NCBI GenBank assembly: GCA_026874595.1
Contig: CM049316.1
Location: 14,823,839 to 14,887,838 of the forward strand
DNA length: 64,000 bases
Source: Sipunculus nudus
Lineage: Eukaryota > Annelida > Sipuncula > Golfingiida > Sipunculidae
Direction: 5' to 3'
The notes beneath the pieces are model-generated. The model saw nothing but the letters and a program-made list of their open reading frames with translations, was not told the origin of the DNA and searched no databases. Position numbers and translations under genes: made by a program. Shown in pieces: positions 1-11,271 of this stretch. Position 1 is the stretch's first letter. Each line of letters starts with the position of its first letter.

Positions 1-1640
1 TGTATGTCGAAAATCATGACCATCAGTGATGTAGTTAATGAGATATTGAAGTTTTTGTATGAAATTTTTGACTATTCTGGGGGGTAATTTTGGGCCCCAT
101 AGCTCAAAGGATATGGGTAACAGAGGCCTAATTTCTGGTTTCCATGGAGACTTTTCATAGGTCTCTCAGTCTGTCGAAAATGAAGATTCTAGGTCCAGTC
201 GTTACGATTTGTGCCACGCTAACAGATGACAGCATCCTCAAAGGTCTCAAAAATAGAGGAAAAAATCAAACAGTACAGGTGGCGCCACCAGTCTGCAGGA
301 ACTGATCGAACATCTCATGATCAATATGTATGCCAAAAATGAAGACCATCAGTGATGTAGTTATTGAGATATTGAAGTTTTTGTATGAAATTTTTTACTA
401 TTCTGGGGGGTACTTTGGGGCCCGATAGCTCAAAGGATATGGGTAACAGAGGCCTAATTTCTGGTTTCCATGGAGACTTTTCATAGGTCTCTCAGTCTGT
501 CGAAAATGAAGATTCTAGGTCCAGTCGTTACGATTTGTGCCACGCTAACAGATGACAGCATCCTCAAAGGTCTCAAAAATGGAGAAAATTCGTGAACATT
601 GAAAAATACAGGTGGCGCCACCAGTCTGCAAAAACTGATGAAACATCTCATGATCAATATGTATGTCGAAAATCATGACCATCAGTGATGTAGTTAATGA
701 GATATTGAAGTTTTTGTATGAAATTTTTGACTATTCTGGGGGGTAATTTTGGGCCCCATAGCTCGAAGGATATGGGTAATAGAGACCTAATTTCTGGTTT
801 CCATGGAGACTTTTCATAGGTCTCTCAGTGTGTCGAAAATGAAGATTCTAGGTCCAGTCGTTACTATTTGTGCCACGCTAACAGATGACAGCATCCTCAA
901 AGGTCTCAAAAATAGAGGAAAAAATCCTAAAAAATCAAACGGTACAGGTGGCGCCACCAGTCTGCAGGAACTGATCGAACATCTCATGATCAATATGTAT
1001 GCCAAAAATGAAGACCATCAGTGATGTAGTTATTGAGATATTGAAGTTTTTGTATGAAATTTTTTACTATTCTGGGGGGTACTTTGGGGCCCGATAGCTC
1101 AAAGGATATGGGTAACAGAGACCTAATTTCTGGTTTCCAAGGAGATTTTTCATGGACCTCTCAGTGTGTCAAGAATTAAGATTCTAAGTCCAGTCTTTAT
1201 GATTTGTGCCTTGTTAACAGATGTTCACATTTTTAAAGGTCTCAAAAATAGAGAAAAAAATTCGTAAAAAATTGAAAAATACAGGTGGCGCCACCAGTCT
1301 GCAGGAAGTGATGTAACATCTCATGATCAATATGTATGCCAAAAATCATGACCATCAGTCAAGTAGTTAATGAGATATTGAAGTTTTTGTATGAAATTTT
1401 TGACTTTTCTGGGGGGTACTTTGGGGCCCAATAGCTCGAAGGATATGGGTAACAGAGACCTAATTTCTGGTTTCCAAGGAGATTTTTTATGGACCTCTCA
1501 GAATCCCAAGTTACAAGGTTCTAGGTCCAGCGGTTACGATTTGTGCCTGGTTAACGGACGGACAGACGGACAGACGGACGACGGACAAAGAGTGATCGCT
1601 ATAGCTCAGATGACTTTCAGTCAGCTGAGCTAAAAACCAC
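1..1640. repeat. ~333 bp tandem repeat, about 4.9 copies, with dimeric higher-order structure
   Basis: The phrase TGTATGtcg/TGTATGcca recurs at about 1, 327, 660, 996 and 1333, giving periods of 326-337 bp. Copies 1 and 3 share one variant (gtcgaaaatcatgacc, ggtaattttgggcccc) and copies 2 and 4 share another (gccaaaaatgaagacc, ggtactttggggcccg), so the larger period is about 660 bp. Each copy contains GGTGGCGCCACC, a perfect 12 bp palindrome. The last copy ends in GGAC/GACA runs (about 1555-1585) and a hairpin at 1602-1632. Short open frames inside follow the repeat and are not genes. Confidence 0.9.
1602..1632. repeat. Terminal hairpin of a dispersed repeat family
   Basis: TAGCTCAGaTGACT and AGTCAgCTGAGCTA are near-perfect inverted arms around a 3-base loop, followed by AAAA and preceded by GGACGGACAGACGG-type runs and an agtgatcgcta linker. 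The same tail occurs at 5680-5710, in altered form at about 11668-11696, and as a left arm only at 25888-25907. It probably marks one end of a non-autonomous mobile repeat. That it is an element end is inferred from the recurrence. Confidence 0.7.
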
Positions 1641-2936
1641 ATTTTCTACAAAAAGCTGATGCTGTTGCCCCTATATAGTGACAATGTGCGTGTTCTATGC
1701 ACCAACAGGAAGAAGAACATATTCTTTTCAGTCGTGCTATTTGCAATAGGGTGTGGAAAAATCAAGAGTCAGCAGCAGGCCCTAAAGTAACATATTGATG
1801 TAATTTCTGAATGTCCCCTACCTGTGAAGGGTTGATCAGTCAACCTACATAAAGCTTAATTGGCACACAAATGCTTTGAGTACCACATACTACCATTTTA
1901 TTTGTTGAACCTATGCATGACTATTGACCATGTTATTATTTAGCTGAACTCTGGGTCATGAAAAAAAAAAGCTGCTACAAGGTAATAATGTTCCTTTCCA
2001 TTTTCCAAATTGACTTGAATTTTTCTGCCTTGCTAGAGTGCCCAAAAGTTATAATATGATTAAAAATGTTTAATTATACAATATTTATAAGTTATTCTTT
2101 CAGGCAAAGTAAACATTAACACTGTTGATCATTGCTGAATTTACAGCCACTGTCTCAATTTTGGTGAATGCTTTTTTTTATAAAATTGAAGAGAGGTTTG
2201 CTGTACTCAACCAAAACATTTCAGCTAATCAAATATTTTTTTACTACTGGAGTCTATCACACAAAAGCTCCTAAATTAAGCTTTAATTTGGTAATATGCC
2301 TTTCTACATGTCATTTACATATAATGTAAACACCAATTAATTAACAATTTGATACACAACACACTATGTTTCATAACAATCCATAACCATTCATAACCAT
2401 ATGTATGAATTTAATCTGAATTTGACATTCGAAGATCAAGAACACTCTTATAAAGGTCATGAGCACTTTAACTTTAAAGGGCTTGGTCCTCTGACTTTTT
2501 TTTCCTTTGAGGTTTTTCTGACATATTCACTTTCATTACAAAAGAAAAAGCATAATAATTTGGGAATTTGTTTCACTAAGGATCAGATGATTTCATTAGG
2601 TACCGTACTATTTTGATTCCCAAAGAGAAATCAAATCTGGTTCAATTTACAGGTTAATCAAGAATTGGTTTTTAGTCCACCTTGAATGATTTCTTTTTAC
2701 ATGTACATGTATTAGTGCCATTTCACCATAAAAGATCAAGACGTCATTTTGAACATTACTGACCACCAATATATCATTGATGTACTGTTTTAGTAATATT
2801 ATTGATGTGAGGCCCTTTTTAAGTCAAATAATTTGTCTACTTAAATGTCAAAATATGCAAGACTCCATGTTATTAATTATTTATTTCCAACAACCTTTGT
2901 TTCTATGATTTGTAATGATTTCTTTACTTTTCTTAG
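1641..2936. other. Non-coding stretch, no gene seen
   Basis: AT-rich sequence with short homopolymers. No frame with recognisable protein similarity, no clear RNA gene and no repeat was found. It could be intron of the possible gene whose last exons lie at 2937-3691. Confidence 0.5.
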
Positions 2937-3691
2937 AACCAGTATGAAGAAATGGTGCAGAAAGTATAAGGAGAGCCCAGATATCTCCAGCCCTTGCAAG
3001 AATTGTCTGGTAAGCATATTCAGTTTATCATATAAAGGAACATTTAAATCTTTTAGCAAATGGGAAATGTTATGAATTGTAAGGTTTTTTTATCAAATAG
3101 CTGGAACTTACCATATTTGAAGTGAAAATTTGGTGGTTAACATTTATTGTGCATATGGGATATTAATATAACTGCTTACATGTTAAAATTGTTTCAACTG
3201 AGTAACCTACTTTCTGAACCTATGAGCATCTTTAGGCCACAGTGTCTGTCCCGTGACCAGTATATTTAATAATCTGTAATGTTTGTATATACTATGTATA
3301 ACTGGAAACTCTTCCTCTGTTAGTAATTGAGAAGTCCAACTGTATTTACTTATAATCCTAAATGTTAAACAGGCATATTTTCAGAACATTTAAAACCCCT
3401 ATATAGAGAGCAGATGTACTTTCAGTGAAATAAATTCTTTTCCTTTTTTGACTTGTGTGTTGCCTCCAGATAAGGTAAACTAATGTTAATGTTAAGAAAA
3501 GCAATACTAAACATCAATGTCAAAAAGATTATCTTTAAACTTATTTAATAAAATAATTATTTTGAGCAATAATGACTATATGTGTATACTTAGACTGGTA
3601 ACATTTGTTTTTGCAGGTCAAACAGGAGGGGACAGAAAAGGATTTAGAGTGTGGCAAGGGTGTATATTTCCTTCCAGCCTTCATTTCCTAA
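2937..3691 (+). CDS. Possible last two coding exons of an unidentified gene
   Basis: An exon-like block at 2937-3009 has a pyrimidine-rich acceptor (ctttacttttcttag) and a canonical donor (CTG|GTAAGC). A second acceptor (tttgtttttgcag) opens at 3617. Joined in one phase they give a frame of 24 codons (TSMKKWCRKYKE..., with a CKNC pair) continuing VKQEGTEKDLECGKG to TAA at 3689-3691. An AATAAA lies at 3774-3779, so this could be the 3' end of a spliced host gene whose upstream exons are outside or unrecognised. No domain is recognised; the reading phase entering exon 1 cannot be proved. It may equally be chance splice-like sequence. From 3780 to 4082 only a short CA run is visible. Confidence 0.33.
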
Positions 3692-3773
3692 AATGACAAC
3701 ACTCTCAAATCTGACTGAACCAGGGAGTTTTAAAAATCTTATGAAAATATTATTTTCAGTTTACAAATGTGTA

Positions 3774-3779
3774 AATAAA
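3774..3779 (+). promoter_or_regulatory. Candidate polyadenylation signal
   Basis: AATAAA 83 bases after the stop codon of the possible terminal exon. Its meaning depends on that exon being real. Confidence 0.35.
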
Positions 3780-4082
3780 CATTAATTTTGGCTATTGTAT
3801 TTTCTTATTTTTATTTTTCATGTGTTTGCGTCCATATGACTGTATGAAGTTGATGACCCCCAGTGTGACTGCAGGCCAGCATTGATTTCAAGGAATGGCA
3901 CAGTGCAGGAAGCTCACCACACACACACACAAACCTTAATTTCTATCATCTAACGTAATTGCTTGTGGAATAAAGAAAAGAGTAAACACCTTTCAAAACA
4001 GATCATACAACAGATAGTAACTGAGCTATTGACAAACAGCACAGAAGGTGCATACACTGGACTTGTATGAGTTATATGTCAT

Positions 4083-4440
4083 TTATAAGGGACATATATG
4101 GCACTCATAAGTCCCATATATGTCACATATATGGGAGTTATAAGGCACATATATGGGAGTTACAAGGCACATATATGGGACATATATGGGAGTTATAAGG
4201 GACATATATGGGACATATATGGGAGTTATAGGGGACATATATGTGGAAGCCTTATAAGTGACATATAAGGCCCATTTATGTGACATATAAGGCTCCTACC
4301 TAATTTGCATATAAATTCCATATACCAGACATATATGTGACATATATGGGAGTTATAAGCTTGGATATAAGGAACATATATGGCACATATGTGCCTTATA
4401 TGTGCCATATAACTTTCACATATATGTCACTTATAAAATT
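4083..4440. repeat. ATATATGGGAGTTATAAGG minisatellite
   Basis: The phrase 'ggcacatatatgggagttataa' and variants (gggacatata, ggagttata) recur irregularly about every 18-40 bases, with many CATATATG palindromes. Period and orientation drift, so this is a degenerate minisatellite. Open frames on the minus strand rich in 'HICPLY' are only translations of it. Confidence 0.85.
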
Positions 4441-4451
4441 TTCGGTAAGGG

Positions 4452-5715
4452 ATGGTCACAGATGGGCAAAATTTAAGGTACTAATTTTATATTTATACTA
4501 ATAACTTATAAAATTTGAAAAATTCAGAACTTGAATCTTGATTAAATAATGTTACATCCCTGACTAAAAAATCTCTAGCTTCAGCAATGCCCTTGTTAAG
4601 GGAGTAAATATATTTCTTGATTTTTTACAAAGTGCATTATGTTTGGGCCCATAACTTAAAACAATTACGCAATACTGACATCATTCTGGCATGTGCATAG
4701 AGAATGAAAAATATGTATATTATTTATGATTAAAGTCAGATCAGTGGTTTTGATATTAGGCAGTCTTGAAGTGTAACAATGGGTTTTTAATGGAAAAATG
4801 AAGTTTTTCATTAATATCTCGAAGGTATTAAGTCCTAGTGACCAAATTCTTGGCATGGTAGGGGATTTTGGAGACATCTAACTGTATGCCGAATTTAAGG
4901 AACTAAGAGCTGAAGCTGGGGAGCTGAGCTCTTGCAAACTGCATAACACTAGTTTGATGTAAACTATGTTACATGGTGCTTGAAAACTTATTAAAATCTA
5001 CAGTTTTTGATCAACTGGTTTCAAATTTTTGGTGTTAACAGTTGAAATGCTAACAAAAACATGCTGTGAAAATTAAATCCACAGTACTTACAGGAAAAAA
5101 ACGTGCCCTGGTCAAAGTTGGGCAAAATTTAAGGTACCAATTTTTTATTTTTATATTTTAGAAAATTTAAAAGATTTTCATCTAATTTTGGGTATACAAT
5201 TTAATTTTGATTAATTAAAGTTATATTACTGGAAAAAAGGTCGATAGCTTTAACATTTTTTGTGTTAAGTGATCAAATATCTTTCCTGATTTTTTACAAA
5301 ATGCATTATGTTTGGGCCCATAACTTTTTTAAATTAAATAATACAGACATAATTTCTGGCACGTACATAGGAACTATATAGAGGAATATTTATGGTAAAT
5401 ATGAGGAAAAACAGATGAGTGGTTTTGATATTAGGCAGTCCTGAAGTGTGAAAATAGGTTTTTAATAAAAAATTGAGGTTTTTCCTTAATTTCTCAAAGG
5501 AACGAAGTTGCAAAGACCCAGTTTTCGGCTTGGTAGGAGATCTTGGGGACATCTAACATTATGCCGAATTTTGGATTCCTAGGTCTTACGGTTTCAAAAC
5601 GTGCCACATCTACGGACGGACGGACAGACGGACGGACGGACGGACAGACGGACGGACGACGGACAATGGACCACGACTATAGCTCAGATGACTTATAGTC
5701 AGCTGAGCTAAAAAG
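4452..5715. repeat. Two tandem ~656 bp repeat units with GGAC run and hairpin tail
   Basis: GGGCAAAATTTAAGGTAC occurs at 4464 and 5120; GCATTATGTTTGGGCCCATA and a 'gacatctaac..tatgccgaatttt' phrase also recur at matching distances, so two diverged units of about 656 bp lie head to tail. The second ends in a GGAC/GACA run (about 5613-5662) and the hairpin at 5680-5710. The ending is that of the repeat at 1-1640, but the body differs, so two families share a terminal module. Confidence 0.8.
5680..5710. repeat. Terminal hairpin of the dispersed repeat family
   Basis: TAGCTCAGaTGACT / AGTCAgCTGAGCTA arms, as at 1602-1632, directly after the GGAC run and a gaccacgac linker. Confidence 0.7.
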
Positions 5716-6706
5716 GGACCCATGGGTCACTGTGCTCAGCTAAAGTTGACCTTGAAGGTAAAAATCTAAAATAATATCAAATGGCAATAAAGTGTAAGAG
5801 GAAGAGGTAATAAAGGCCATGGTTGGTTTATATGATTGGTTTGTATTGATGAGCAAGAAATTGTTGCAAATAATATTTTGTAACCTGAAGATGTGTTTCC
5901 TAATGTTAAAACTGAAGCATGTGAGCAGTTCGTGAACAAATGATCTGTACTATTAACATGATCATTAGTTGGCTCTTTTATTAACTGTTGACATTTCAGT
6001 AGTTTACACATTTGTTCAATTGAATCTATTTTTTTGTATAATATATATTAATAAATATATATGTATTTTTTTATGAAATGTATACAGTTGAAATATAACT
6101 AATTAACAACATAAAACTGGGCAAACAAAGCCTGATCCCAAATTCTGCTGAGGCAGGAAAATAATGAACAAATGTTTGTATTAAATCCTCATTTTTTATC
6201 ACATCATTTTTTTTTTAATTTAAGTTTATATTTCTATACATTTCCAATATAACATATATATCTGAATATAAAAGTTGATTCATAATTCTCAATTGCATCT
6301 TCATAAATCTCAATCTCGTCAGATAACACCACATCATGCATACAAATGTTTATTTATTTTTTACCACAAAAATTATCTTTTAAATCTGCAAAACAATAAA
6401 TATCTAAAAATAATACTTGATTTAGATTTCACAATTTTTAATTGTGTCTTTATTTATCCATAATGGGCTTCATATTTTATAAATAAAAGCTTACTTATGG
6501 GTTCAATTATATTTGTTATAATCATTTAAAAGAAAACTGATTTATTTAAAAATGCTACACTACACAACATTGCATCTTCTAGATTACACCTTGAATTACT
6601 TTTTCAAGGGGAGTTTTTGCATATCGGAGTGGAAACAGCATTACAATTAAGGAGATACAGTGAAAACAATAACAATTACTGCATAACACTTGGTGGGTTG
6701 GGTTTG

Positions 6707-6707
<1 letters not shown>
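5716..6707. other. Non-coding stretch, no gene seen
   Basis: Very AT-rich, with A and T runs. No credible coding frame or structured RNA was recognised. Confidence 0.5.

Positions 6708-6737
<30 letters not shown>
6708..6737. repeat. G30 homopolymer
   Basis: Thirty uninterrupted G residues. Frames crossing it yield only polyglycine or polyproline and are artefacts. Confidence 0.95.
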
Positions 6738-6738
<1 letters not shown>

Positions 6739-7472
6739 TTTGGGTGGTGATATGAGAATAACTGTACATCTGTCACCTGTCACAGCAGGGGATCTCCCCC
6801 AGTGACTGTGACAAATCAGAAACCCTGGAATAGCTGACTTCCAGAGACCTGAAGTGGGACCCTGCATCTGTATTAACACAAGACAACATCAAAATAATTA
6901 CAAAATGTTTATTCACTGTAAAATATAAGTATTTTGCTACATTGTGTCCGAAAATTATGACTCTGGGCCTACACATAAGCATTTACCAGCCATTTGTACA
7001 TTTGTCAATTGTTTCCATACTTCAGTATATAGTGTATGACTATGGCTAATTTTAGTGTGGCCAGTTTGAAGGCGGAATCTTTGTTTAATCAGGTATTATG
7101 GCTTCATTTATGCCTAAAATTATGCCCTAAAAATCAATTTTTTTCATTTAAAATCCCTACTGAATGAACTGGGTGAAATTCTTCCTGTCCTGAGATATAC
7201 CCAATTACAGCCAGGGGATGTGCAGTAAGTGTTGCATAATACAGCCACCTGGGCTGACTTTCATCTGAGTAGTAGCCCCCTAAAGTTGACCATCCCATCT
7301 GTATCCAGGCAATTAACATTCTGTGTTCTCAGCTGGGGTTGTGGCTGTAGCTTGACCCAGTCCAATTCACCGTTCAAATTCGGACTCTACCAGACAGATT
7401 GAATATAAACCTTTGCATTACACTTGAAAAGTGGCTAGTTTCCTGTGATATCTTGGCAACTTTAGACAAATC
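6738..7472. other. Upstream of the Mutator-like gene; no gene seen
   Basis: No coding frame recognised. It may hold the 5' terminus of the element that carried the transposase gene starting near 7473, but no inverted repeat matching the 3' side could be found by eye. Confidence 0.4.
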
Positions 7473-9479
7473 ATGACAAAGCACGGCTGTAAAAAGAAGG
7501 CTACAAATAAGAAAAATGGGTTCCAGAAGGGAAATACGATGCGTGTCACACATGCTAAAGGTCAAAGCTCATGTGAACAGATGAGTACATTACCAGTTAG
7601 GTATATTAGGTTGAATTATTGCGGCTTAGAAGACATTGAGAGTGACCGCTCTTAACGGGCAGAGGATGGATCCCAGCCGACATGCGAGGTCCGTCTACTG
7701 CGCCAACGTTCCAGACTTAAATCTCGCTTGGAAAGAGATGCTGAGGTATTAGATGGGAAGGAAATGGACAGTTACCGCATCTGGCATGCAGGAAAGACCG
7801 AAAACCTGTTTGCTGCAGGATATGCAGGGCATATGAAAGATTCGCCGACATGTACCGGCCGCCTTAGCTTTGACGTTGACAATGACCAGCAGCGTGGACT
7901 TGCCTGGAGGGAGAGGTTGAAATGTGACTTATGCGGTTATGCTACTGGTCTCACTGCCTTGTACAACACCGTAAATACTCAATCGTCTGGTCCAAAGGCA
8001 GCCGACATCAACAGAATGGCACAGGTAGGCCTAGCCCACACAAGCATCTCGACCCAGGGACTCGCAACTATTCTAGCATCCATGAACATACCGCCAGCCA
8101 GTGAGCGCCACCTGCAGAGAAACGCAAATGTGGTTGGCGATTTGCTAGTGCAAGAAAATGAGGCTGACATGACAAGAATTCACAGAGAATTACAAGAAAT
8201 TAATGTTATGAAAGGACTGCAAAAGGATGCACCTCACGACATGGAAATTGACTGCAGATACAATAACCCCATCTATTCCAAAGCAGGGATGGATGGATGG
8301 AATGAATGAATGGAATGAATGGAATGAATGAATGCAAGGATGTGCATGCATGTCGGGGTTGGTTGGTGGGGGTTAGAAGGAAGTTAACACCTGAGACAAT
8401 GTGCTAGAATAAATAGATGTTAGAACTCTACAATGATTGTTGAAACACTCTACTTTATATGTTTACAGGGAATGAGGAGGAATGGATGATGCGGTCACTG
8501 ACAAAGCTGGCAGCATCGGGTGTAGAGCCTCGAAACGTGGTGACGGATGGTGACAGTGGGGCACATTTAGCTGCGGACACCCTGTACAATTCTGGTGTCA
8601 TCAAGGAAAGAGCCAAGCGCCGCCAGGATCCTCATCACTGTGGCCGGGGAATGGGGCGACTCATAAGGAACCAGAAATTCTCCCCGGCAGCATTTCCGAC
8701 CGTGAATCTAAGAGCAAAGAAATCCAAGCAACAAAACAAGTTATCGTAGGACTTGCCTCTTAGGTGTGCAGCGGAACACAAGGCTGCATATGAACATTAT
8801 GGTGGTGATGTCAGGAAAGTGCAGTGTAGAATGACCTATTTGATTGACTGTCTTGTTCAATGTTACCAGGGAGACCATTTCGCTGTGCAAAAGAACATCT
8901 TTTAAGTGTGCACCACAGAAAACTTGGTTTTCTGAGAAAGAGTCATACATGAATAAGAACTTAAGTATGTGCCTAGAGGGTCGCGACCGTGAACTCTTTC
9001 TGGAGTGTCTGAAAAACAGGATAGGTCATAAGGTCATGCAGACAATGGATAGATTAAAAAGTACACAAAAGTGTGAAGCTGTCAACAGAAGCATTACAGC
9101 ATCAGTGCCGAAGTCTGTGACATACACACGAAACTACGCTGCCCAAGTCCAGGCGTCTGTTGGGCGTGTTAAAAGGGGCAAAGGCTGTGCCATGTACGAT
9201 CAAATACGTTTTGTTGGTGGAAACTTGCAACCTGGGACACGAGTTGTGTGCTGCTTTGCCAGGATGCAGAGAAAGTCGGAACTGCATCGTTCGTACCACC
9301 GCAGTCGCCTTGCCAGGAAAAGACGCTGCACGCGCAGACAACAGTTGTATGACCTGCATGCCAGGAAAGATTCCCAGGACACATATCGCACTGGAATTGT
9401 GCTTGAGACACCAACAACAAGCAAGGGGCTCGCTGACCATAGCTTTGCCGTTCGTTGGAAATACCGCCCACTTGCCTAG
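7473..9479 (+). pseudogene. Mutator-like transposase, decayed
   Basis: A broken gene resembling the invertebrate 'Mutator-like transposase' family. The basic N terminus opens at 7473 (MTKHGCKKKATNKKNG). A segment to 8309 carries CDLCGY and RNANVVGDLL, typical of the domain. Next, 8468-8749 carries VVTDGDSGAH, probably the first catalytic Asp, and DPHHCGRGMGRL. The last block to 9479 carries KCEAVNRSI, probably the catalytic Glu, then VTYTRN and a basic tail. Lesions seen: in-frame TAA at 7653-7655, a GAATG microsatellite where 60 or more residues are expected, in-frame TAG at 8747-8749, and a one-base shift near 8878 (frame with CLVQCYQGDH to frame with SFKCAPQKTW). A splice-like acceptor ends at 8467, so one gap may be an intron. 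Family assignment is from motif memory; element ends were not found. Confidence 0.72.
8283..8335. repeat. ATGGATGG/GAATG microsatellite inside the Mutator-like pseudogene
   Basis: Short ATGG and GAATG iterations follow the last good codons of the middle segment and replace expected coding sequence. Confidence 0.8.
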
Positions 9480-9517
9480 AGCTGCACCTGCGTCCAACGG
9501 GCAGTAAATATGTAGAA

Positions 9518-9523
9518 AATAAA
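9518..9523 (+). promoter_or_regulatory. Polyadenylation signal of the Mutator-like gene
   Basis: AATAAA about 40 bases after the TAG that ends the transposase frame at 9479, a fitting position for its original 3' end. Confidence 0.5.
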
Positions 9524-9784
9524 GTTATCTTATCCTGATGGTGGGAGACCGGATGTTTCTTACATGTTGTTGCAGTGGCAGTTATGCGCACCATTCTTAT
9601 GTATATCGGATATAAGACTGTATAAAAATACCGTTATACTATTCCCTCGTTCATTTAAAACAAGGAAAAATGGAAACTGGGTAAACACGTTAGCAATTTT
9701 TACCGCTGCATCGCCTTAAAATTTGTTTCACTTCATGCTTCATCATCATTGCATCATTGTTTACTAAAAAAAAATTATTCAAAA
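9524..9784. other. Spacer, nothing recognised
   Basis: No gene or clear repeat seen between the transposase 3' end and the tRNA-like head at 9785. Confidence 0.4.
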
Positions 9785-9862
9785 GTGCCATGACGGCTCT
9801 GTTGGTTACAGCGCTAGTGCGGTCATGTTCACGTTAGTGGTTCGATACACGCACGGAGCGTA
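9785..9862 (+). repeat. tRNA-derived SINE-like head
   Basis: The stretch has tRNA-like order: a D-arm-like TCTGTTGGTTACAGCG, then an internal stem, then GTGGTTCGATAC resembling the Pol III B box (consensus GGTTCGANTCC), followed by T runs. The acceptor stem does not pair well, so this is a SINE head or tRNA relic, not a working tRNA gene. Confidence 0.45.
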
Positions 9863-10197
9863 ATATTTTTTATTTTTTTTGGAGATCAATTGCAATATGG
9901 ATATACGATGTGAATGACCATCATTTACATGTGATAATATGTGTAAATAAAAAATAGAGAAAGGGTACTCACATCGCTGGTGAAAAATATGTGATTACAA
10001 AAATCAAAACTGAATTATGAATGGATTTTATGTTTATTAAAGATCACCGTGTGCCTGTACTACTACTAGTACTTTATAGTAGTAGGCTAATTACCGCACG
10101 TTACATAATTATATTGCATAATCAAATGTATGTACAGTTTGATTTAATAAATATATGTTTTAAAAATTATCTGAGTTTCTTTGATTTTGTCATACAG
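9863..10197. other. AT-rich spacer downstream of the endonuclease frame
   Basis: No gene seen. On the minus strand this is the 3' flank of the His-Me frame; TTTATT at about 10032 would read as AATAAA for that strand. Confidence 0.35.
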
Positions 10198-10530
10198 TTA
10201 TAACAAGCAAAACGGCCTGTGGTTTTGGGTGCACCGTCCCTGAATCTGGCAGTGTCTCCTTTCTAGGTTCGTTTCATGTTGTTCAAGAGTTATATGTAAG
10301 ATATTGGTGCACAGCTTGTGATGACACAGATGTGACACTTCCAAGACTCGACCCGAGTCATCCTTTTTGGGCAGTTCCTGGCGCTGATTTTCCAACATAT
10401 ACATAAGTCTTTGTACATGTAATTCCCCACTTTGCCCTGGAAAAGGGTTGCGAACTCTCCCATAACCATCTCTCCTTGTTTTGGCCCCCTTCCATAAGCG
10501 GCAACGGTGTCTGCCTACCGGCTGTGACAC
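10198..10530 (-). CDS. His-Me finger endonuclease, I-PpoI type (zinc-binding homing endonuclease domain)
   Basis: A 110-codon frame. After DGYGRVR comes RLMYML, then EVSHLCHHKLCTNILHI, ETN and C-rich C-terminal sequence. Counting from the first codon at 10530: His67 with Cys69, Cys74, His79 and Asn88 matches I-PpoI His98, Cys100, Cys105, His110 and Asn119 in exact spacing, and Cys10 sits 57 residues before His67 as Cys41 does in I-PpoI (numbers from memory). Cys94, Cys100, His104 and Cys108 would be the second zinc site, with a two-residue difference in spacing. So catalytic His/Asn and both structural zinc sites look intact. The frame opens with GTG, not ATG; an in-frame TGA lies just upstream (10546-10548) and a tcacag acceptor-like site is present, so a 5' exon may be missing. 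Role inferred: DNA cleavage, perhaps a former selfish gene. No host intron or target is visible. Confidence 0.7.
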   Translation of the reverse strand: MSQPVGRHRCRLWKGAKTRRDGYGRVRNPFPGQSGELHVQRLMYMLENQRQELPKKDDSGRVLEVSHLCHHKLCTNILHITLEQHETNLERRHCQIQGRCTQNHRPFCLL

Positions 10531-11270
10531 TTTCCGGTTAATGCGTCATTTATCAACTCGAAACTGAACATTTTCCAAATTTCAACAAAAAATACAAGTA
10601 TCAATAACAGCAGCCTTGACAGGAAAACAGGCTGTATCAACCGTTTACGTTTGGAGCATTTTTTTTGTGGACCCACTTTGCGTGAAAACGCACATAAACT
10701 ACGTCACATCATTTTAGCTTAAGGCTAGACCGACCTATTCTGCAGCCAACTTTGTAATGTTTAACACTCTGTCCATTTAAAAATATATCTACCCTGTTTC
10801 CGGCACAATTATGATATTTTCCTAGCTCCTAGGACAATACACTACTTAATTCAACACAGAAATACATATCATGTGTGATTGGTTTTCACGTTATTAACTT
10901 GTTTTCATTGGGAGCTCCAGATGGCAGCACTGCGCTGAACAATTCATAGAATTTTAACATCATTTACTGGCCGTTTCACTGTTGCGCTTATAGTCGCTCT
11001 AAATTAACAAAACAGGTGTCATAAAATACCTAAAAAGATTCATTACCAGATACCATAATGGGTAACTGCCCTGTTGCATTCTGCAATATTTACGAGAGTC
11101 TTGAAGTGCGGTATTGCATTTGGCTCTGTCCTGTCAAAACCCTAAACAGAATCTCCAGGCACGCCGCTACGTCAGTGTAACCTTAAATCTGTAATCAAAG
11201 ATAATAACTACAACAGAGCCTCAAGAAAAAAATCAATAACTAGCTTAATTTTCATGCTTTTATTTTCAAA
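10531..11270. other. Non-coding stretch, no gene seen
   Basis: No protein-like frame or clear repeat. It contains the 5' side of the minus-strand endonuclease frame and could hold its first exon, but none is convincing. Confidence 0.4.
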
Positions 11271-11271
11271 T

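Noticed and set aside
4083-4408. Minus-strand 'HICPLY' repeat proteins
   Set aside because: Translation of the ATATATGGGA minisatellite.
6579-6879. Glycine- or proline-rich proteins around the G30 run
   Set aside because: They are homopolymer translations without other protein-like sequence.
9102-9594. Minus-strand and second-phase frames over the Mutator-like 3' end
   Set aside because: They are shadows of the transposase frame; only the 8844-9479 phase carries family motifs.
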